NCBI GenBank assembly: GCA_937139495.1
Contig: CAKZQC010000021.1
Location: forward strand, 47,334 to 111,333
Direction: 5' to 3'
DNA: 64,000 nucleotides
From: an uncultured Saprospiraceae bacterium
GTDB taxonomy: Bacteria > Bacteroidota > Bacteroidia > Chitinophagales > Saprospiraceae
Shown here one piece after another: positions 61,710-64,000 of the stretch. The notes beneath the pieces are model-generated. The model did not search any database, was not told the origin of the DNA, and saw nothing but the letters and a program-made list of their open reading frames with translations. Position 1 is the stretch's first letter. Each line of letters starts with the position of its first letter. The translations under genes were made by a program, and so were the position numbers.

Positions 61710-62789
61710 ATGAAACCAACTTTTCATACCCTTACGGTAAAAGATATAAAAAAGGAAACTAGAGAATGCTGTTCCATTGCATTTGAAGTGCCTGCTGAGT
61801 TAAAAGAAAAATATCAATTTATTCAGGGTCAATACTTGACTCTCAAAACTACAATTGATGGCGAAGAAGTTCGTCGCTCCTACTCTATTTGTGTAGGTCC
61901 CAATGAAGGCGAACTACGTGTAGCGGTCAAGCAAATGCCACACGGACTTTTTTCGACTTATGCCAACAAAAAACTTAAAATAGGCGATCAACTTGACGTG
62001 ATGACGCCAATGGGTAATTTCTATACGGATCTAAAAGCAGATAACAACAAGCATTATGTTGCCTTTGCCGCAGGTAGTGGAATTACGCCCATGATGTCTA
62101 TCATGAAAGCGGTGCTGTATCAAGAGCCAGAAAGTAGTTTCACTTTATTTTATGGCAATAAAAATGTAAGTTCTATTATCTTCCGAGAAGAAATAGAAGC
62201 CCTCAAAAACATCCATATTCAACGACTGAATGTACACTATATTTTGAGTAGAGAATTTTTGGAATCACCGCTACTCAATGGTAGAATTGACAACGATAAG
62301 TGCGTGACGTTGATTGATAAATTTTTAGATTTAGAAACGGTGGACGAAGTTTTTGCCTGTGGTCCAGAATCTATGATTTTTGCGGTGAGAGATACACTCG
62401 CAGCACGCAATTTCCCTAAAGAGCAATTACATTTTGAGCTATTCACCTCACCACTAGATGGCAAAGTAGCCAAAAAACACATTGTCAAAGAAGAAGATAA
62501 AGAAAAGGTGACTAATGTCACTATCAACTTGGACGGCAAAGCTTTTGTATTTGATTTGCCGTTTGGTAGCGAAAACCTGCTAGATGCTGCACTCAATAGA
62601 GGAGCTGATTTGCCTTTTGCTTGCAAAGGTGGTGTTTGCTGTACTTGTAGAGCCAAACTGGTAGAAGGTGAAGTAGATATGCAAGTCAATTATGCACTAG
62701 AACCTGATGAAGTAGAAAATGGTTTTATTTTGACTTGTCAAGCTTACCCGACTACCGAGAAAGTAGTCGTTGATTTTGACCAAGTATAG
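61710..62789 (+). CDS. PaaE-like ferredoxin-NAD(P)H reductase with C-terminal [2Fe-2S] domain
   Basis: A 359-residue electron-transfer protein. The FAD domain contains EVRRSYSICVGPNEGELRVA (RxYS motif). The NAD(P) domain contains FAAGSGITPMMSIMKAV and DEVFACGPESMIFAV. The C-terminal 90 residues form a plant-type ferredoxin domain with CKGGVCCTCRAKL and the last cysteine in FILTCQAYP, the four ligands expected. This order (FAD, NAD, [2Fe-2S]) is that of PaaE/PaaK-type reductases, which feed electrons to a mono- or dioxygenase such as that of phenylacetate breakdown. No oxygenase gene is next to it here. It follows the E1 gene by 46 bp. Confidence 0.88.
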   Translation: MKPTFHTLTVKDIKKETRECCSIAFEVPAELKEKYQFIQGQYLTLKTTIDGEEVRRSYSICVGPNEGELRVAVKQMPHGLFSTYANKKLKIGDQLDVMTPMGNFYTDLKADNNKHYVAFAAGSGITPMMSIMKAVLYQEPESSFTLFYGNKNVSSIIFREEIEALKNIHIQRLNVHYILSREFLESPLLNGRIDNDKCVTLIDKFLDLETVDEVFACGPESMIFAVRDTLAARNFPKEQLHFELFTSPLDGKVAKKHIVKEEDKEKVTNVTINLDGKAFVFDLPFGSENLLDAALNRGADLPFACKGGVCCTCRAKLVEGEVDMQVNYALEPDEVENGFILTCQAYPTTEKVVVDFDQV

Positions 62790-62937
62790 CCATTTGTCAA
62801 TCAATTTTTGGTGATAAAACTCAACTTTCAACAAAAAATGAACTCATCGTTTATGATATTGTTTTAAGTGTAGGTAGTAGCAGTCTAGACTGCTATATTT
62901 TGTAATTTTTTTTACAAAAACAAACAGAAAGAAACTA

Positions 62938-62945
62938 TACTTTTG
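62938..62945 (+). promoter_or_regulatory. -7 element of the DUF305 gene
   Basis: TACTTTTG matches TAnnTTTG, 30 bp upstream of the ATG at 62976. Confidence 0.55.
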
Positions 62946-62975
62946 TGTGTCTTCTTTCTACAAAAAAGAACAATT

Positions 62976-63521
62976 ATGGAAAATTCAAAAGAACACTCAA
63001 ACAAAGGAAATTACAAAACCTTCTTTATAATGTTGGCTTGCTCATTTGTAGCAATGTACATCACAATGTATTTAAATACGTATGTATTTGACCACGTATA
63101 TTTTAGTCTAACACGCTTTTATATGGTCTGTCTAGGAATATCTACGATGGCATTAATTATGTGGTTTTTTATGCGAAATATGTATAAAAACAAAAAGAAA
63201 AACATTGTTATTTTAATAGGTAGTGTGGTACTTTTTTTAGGTGCTTTGGGGTTAGTACGTGAACAAAAATCTACAGTTGATGATGTTCTTTGGATGAAAG
63301 CAATGATACCACATCATTCTATAGCGATATTAACAAGTGAACGTGCAGATATTCAAGATCCAGAAGTTAAAAAATTGGCAGATGATATTATTAAAGCGCA
63401 GAAAAAAGAAATTGAAGAAATGAAAAAAATGATAGGAAAAAATCCTTTCACTATTTCTAAAAAACTCAATGAGCATGTTTACCCTATTTTAGAAAATTCA
63501 TTAGAAAAGGAGGATCGTTAG
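62976..63521 (+). CDS. DUF305-domain membrane protein
   Basis: A 181-residue protein from the ATG at 62976 (MENSKEHSNKGNYKTFF). A non-ATG codon at 62943 is too far up to be the start. Three hydrophobic helices (about residues 14-34, 44-63 and 72-91) are followed by a DUF305 domain: DDVLWMKAMIPHHSIAILTS, then ERADIQDPEVKKLADDIIKA. The conserved methionine- and histidine-rich helix (MIPHHS) probably binds copper or another metal in members of this family. The domain probably faces outside the cytoplasm. It lies directly in front of a miaE fragment, with its own promoter. Confidence 0.8.
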   Translation: MENSKEHSNKGNYKTFFIMLACSFVAMYITMYLNTYVFDHVYFSLTRFYMVCLGISTMALIMWFFMRNMYKNKKKNIVILIGSVVLFLGALGLVREQKSTVDDVLWMKAMIPHHSIAILTSERADIQDPEVKKLADDIIKAQKKEIEEMKKMIGKNPFTISKKLNEHVYPILENSLEKEDR

Positions 63522-63541
63522 AACAAAACTTCGTTACAAAA

Positions 63542-63796
63542 ATGCTTTTAGGAGCCATGATTGAAGCGAGAAGCTGCGAACGATTTAAGATTCTTTCAGA
63601 AGAAATTAACGACGAAGACTTACGTGTCTTTTACAGAAGTCTAATGGAATCTGAAGCCAGGCATTACATGTCATTTATCAAATTAGCCAAACAATACGCT
63701 CCCAATACAGATGTGGATTCGATGTGGCAAGAGTTTTTAGAATTCGAAGCGGAATTGGTGACTAGTTATGGGAAGAGTGAGACGATGCACGGTTAG
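63542..63796 (+). pseudogene. C-terminal fragment of miaE (tRNA-hydroxylase)
   Basis: LLGAMIEARSCERFKILSEE, then DEDLRVFYRSLMESEARHY are the C-terminal two helices of the diiron tRNA (ms2io6A37)-hydroxylase MiaE, including the E-x-x-x-x-E-R and S-E-A-x-H-Y metal ligands. A full MiaE has about 190 residues; here the N-terminal helices with the other two ligands are missing. Homology begins only at LEQNFVTKM (63518), with no upstream in-frame sequence resembling MiaE. The frame runs into the stop-free end of the DUF305 gene. Without half of its diiron site it cannot be an active hydroxylase. Confidence 0.75.
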
Positions 63797-64000
63797 GTTT
63801 GGAATGGACAATGGATGATGGAGAATGGAGAGTGGATGATTTTGAATTGAGAATTTTGTTGTTAGGGAATTTTTCAATTATGCCTGCCTCCGGCTGACAG
63901 GAATTACGAGGGTGATAGCTTTAATAAATGGACAATGGACAATTATGAATATTAAGATTATGTATTATTTAACTACAAATGGGAGATTTTATGATGTCTT
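63797..64000. other. non-coding tail of the window
   Basis: Low-complexity sequence with repeated GGACAATGG-type stretches and a TGCCTCCGGCTGACAGG palindrome-like segment, commonly found between genes in Bacteroidota. No gene seen. Confidence 0.4.

Noticed and set aside
1..64000. tRNA and rRNA genes
   Set aside because: I looked for TPsiC-type GTTCGA/TTCGAAC segments with a plausible acceptor stem on both strands and for conserved rRNA stretches and found none that fit.
1..64000. CRISPR array, contractile injection or type VI structural genes
   Set aside because: No regularly spaced short repeats, and no tube, sheath, baseplate or spike proteins. The effector idea for the calpain-like group is therefore not supported by neighbouring machinery.

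Overview
The window looks like chromosome from a low-GC member of the Bacteroidota. Three things point there: start sites preceded by TAnnTTTG-type -7 promoter elements, two large secreted proteins with Por/type IX C-terminal sorting domains (50598-52019 and 56495-59356), and many lipoproteins and families typical of the phylum (DUF4230, the 4-TM protein beside FKBP lipoproteins, the fused E1 dehydrogenase, the PaaE-like reductase). Calpain- and caspase-like proteases and SprB-type repeats would suit a Saprospiria-like marine bacterium, but genus and class are inference. I see no rRNA, tRNA, CRISPR array, prophage or intact transposase.

Layout. 0-2 kb: rpmH, a small HAD-like protein, a DUF4230 protein and a chagasin-like protease inhibitor, all on minus. 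2.3-12.8 kb, plus strand: a calpain-type cysteine protease, a LapA-like protein, a coiled-coil exported protein, an AAA+/STAND-like ATPase followed by an MscS-like channel and a cation/proton antiporter, then nadD overlapping a leucine-rich-repeat lipoprotein. 12.8-13.5 kb: a small membrane-protein gene split by a 400-bp non-autonomous mobile element with clean terminal repeats and target duplication. 13.5-25.9 kb, mostly minus: envelope and housekeeping genes (TPR and FKBP lipoproteins, prs, AI-2E-type transporter, cytochrome c lipoprotein, ATP-grasp, TonB/MORN lipoprotein). 26-34.9 kb: an accessory-like stretch of small orphan, immunity-like proteins, a decayed acid-ceramidase-like gene, a MarR/DoxX/nitroreductase operon, DUF1853 and J-domain proteins and a WYL regulator. 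35.1-38.2 kb: a two-gene operon of unknown large proteins, the first sharing its N-terminal domain with the calpain. 38.2-46.5 kb: repeat elements B, C and D, a MerC-like protein behind a Zur/Fur-like operator, sppA, a secreted caspase-like protease and another large unknown protein. 46.7-63.8 kb, mostly plus: a helical-repeat protein, an M61 protease, T9SS-secreted proteins, aldehyde dehydrogenase with an alpha/beta hydrolase, transaldolase, the E1 dehydrogenase, a PaaE-like reductase, a DUF305 protein and a miaE remnant.

The most unusual content is (1) a family of three repeats (13.05-13.45, about 38.2-38.5 and 40.0-40.35 kb) that share a hairpin-rich core of roughly 160-230 bp but differ in their ends and in an internal variable segment; (2) an undescribed N-terminal domain shared by the calpain-like protease and an otherwise unrelated protein 33 kb away, none of this group having a signal peptide; (3) a chagasin-like inhibitor transcribed divergently from the calpain-like protease; and (4) an ATPase-MscS pair that could form a regulated channel module. 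All domain names are from reading the sequence, not from database searches.
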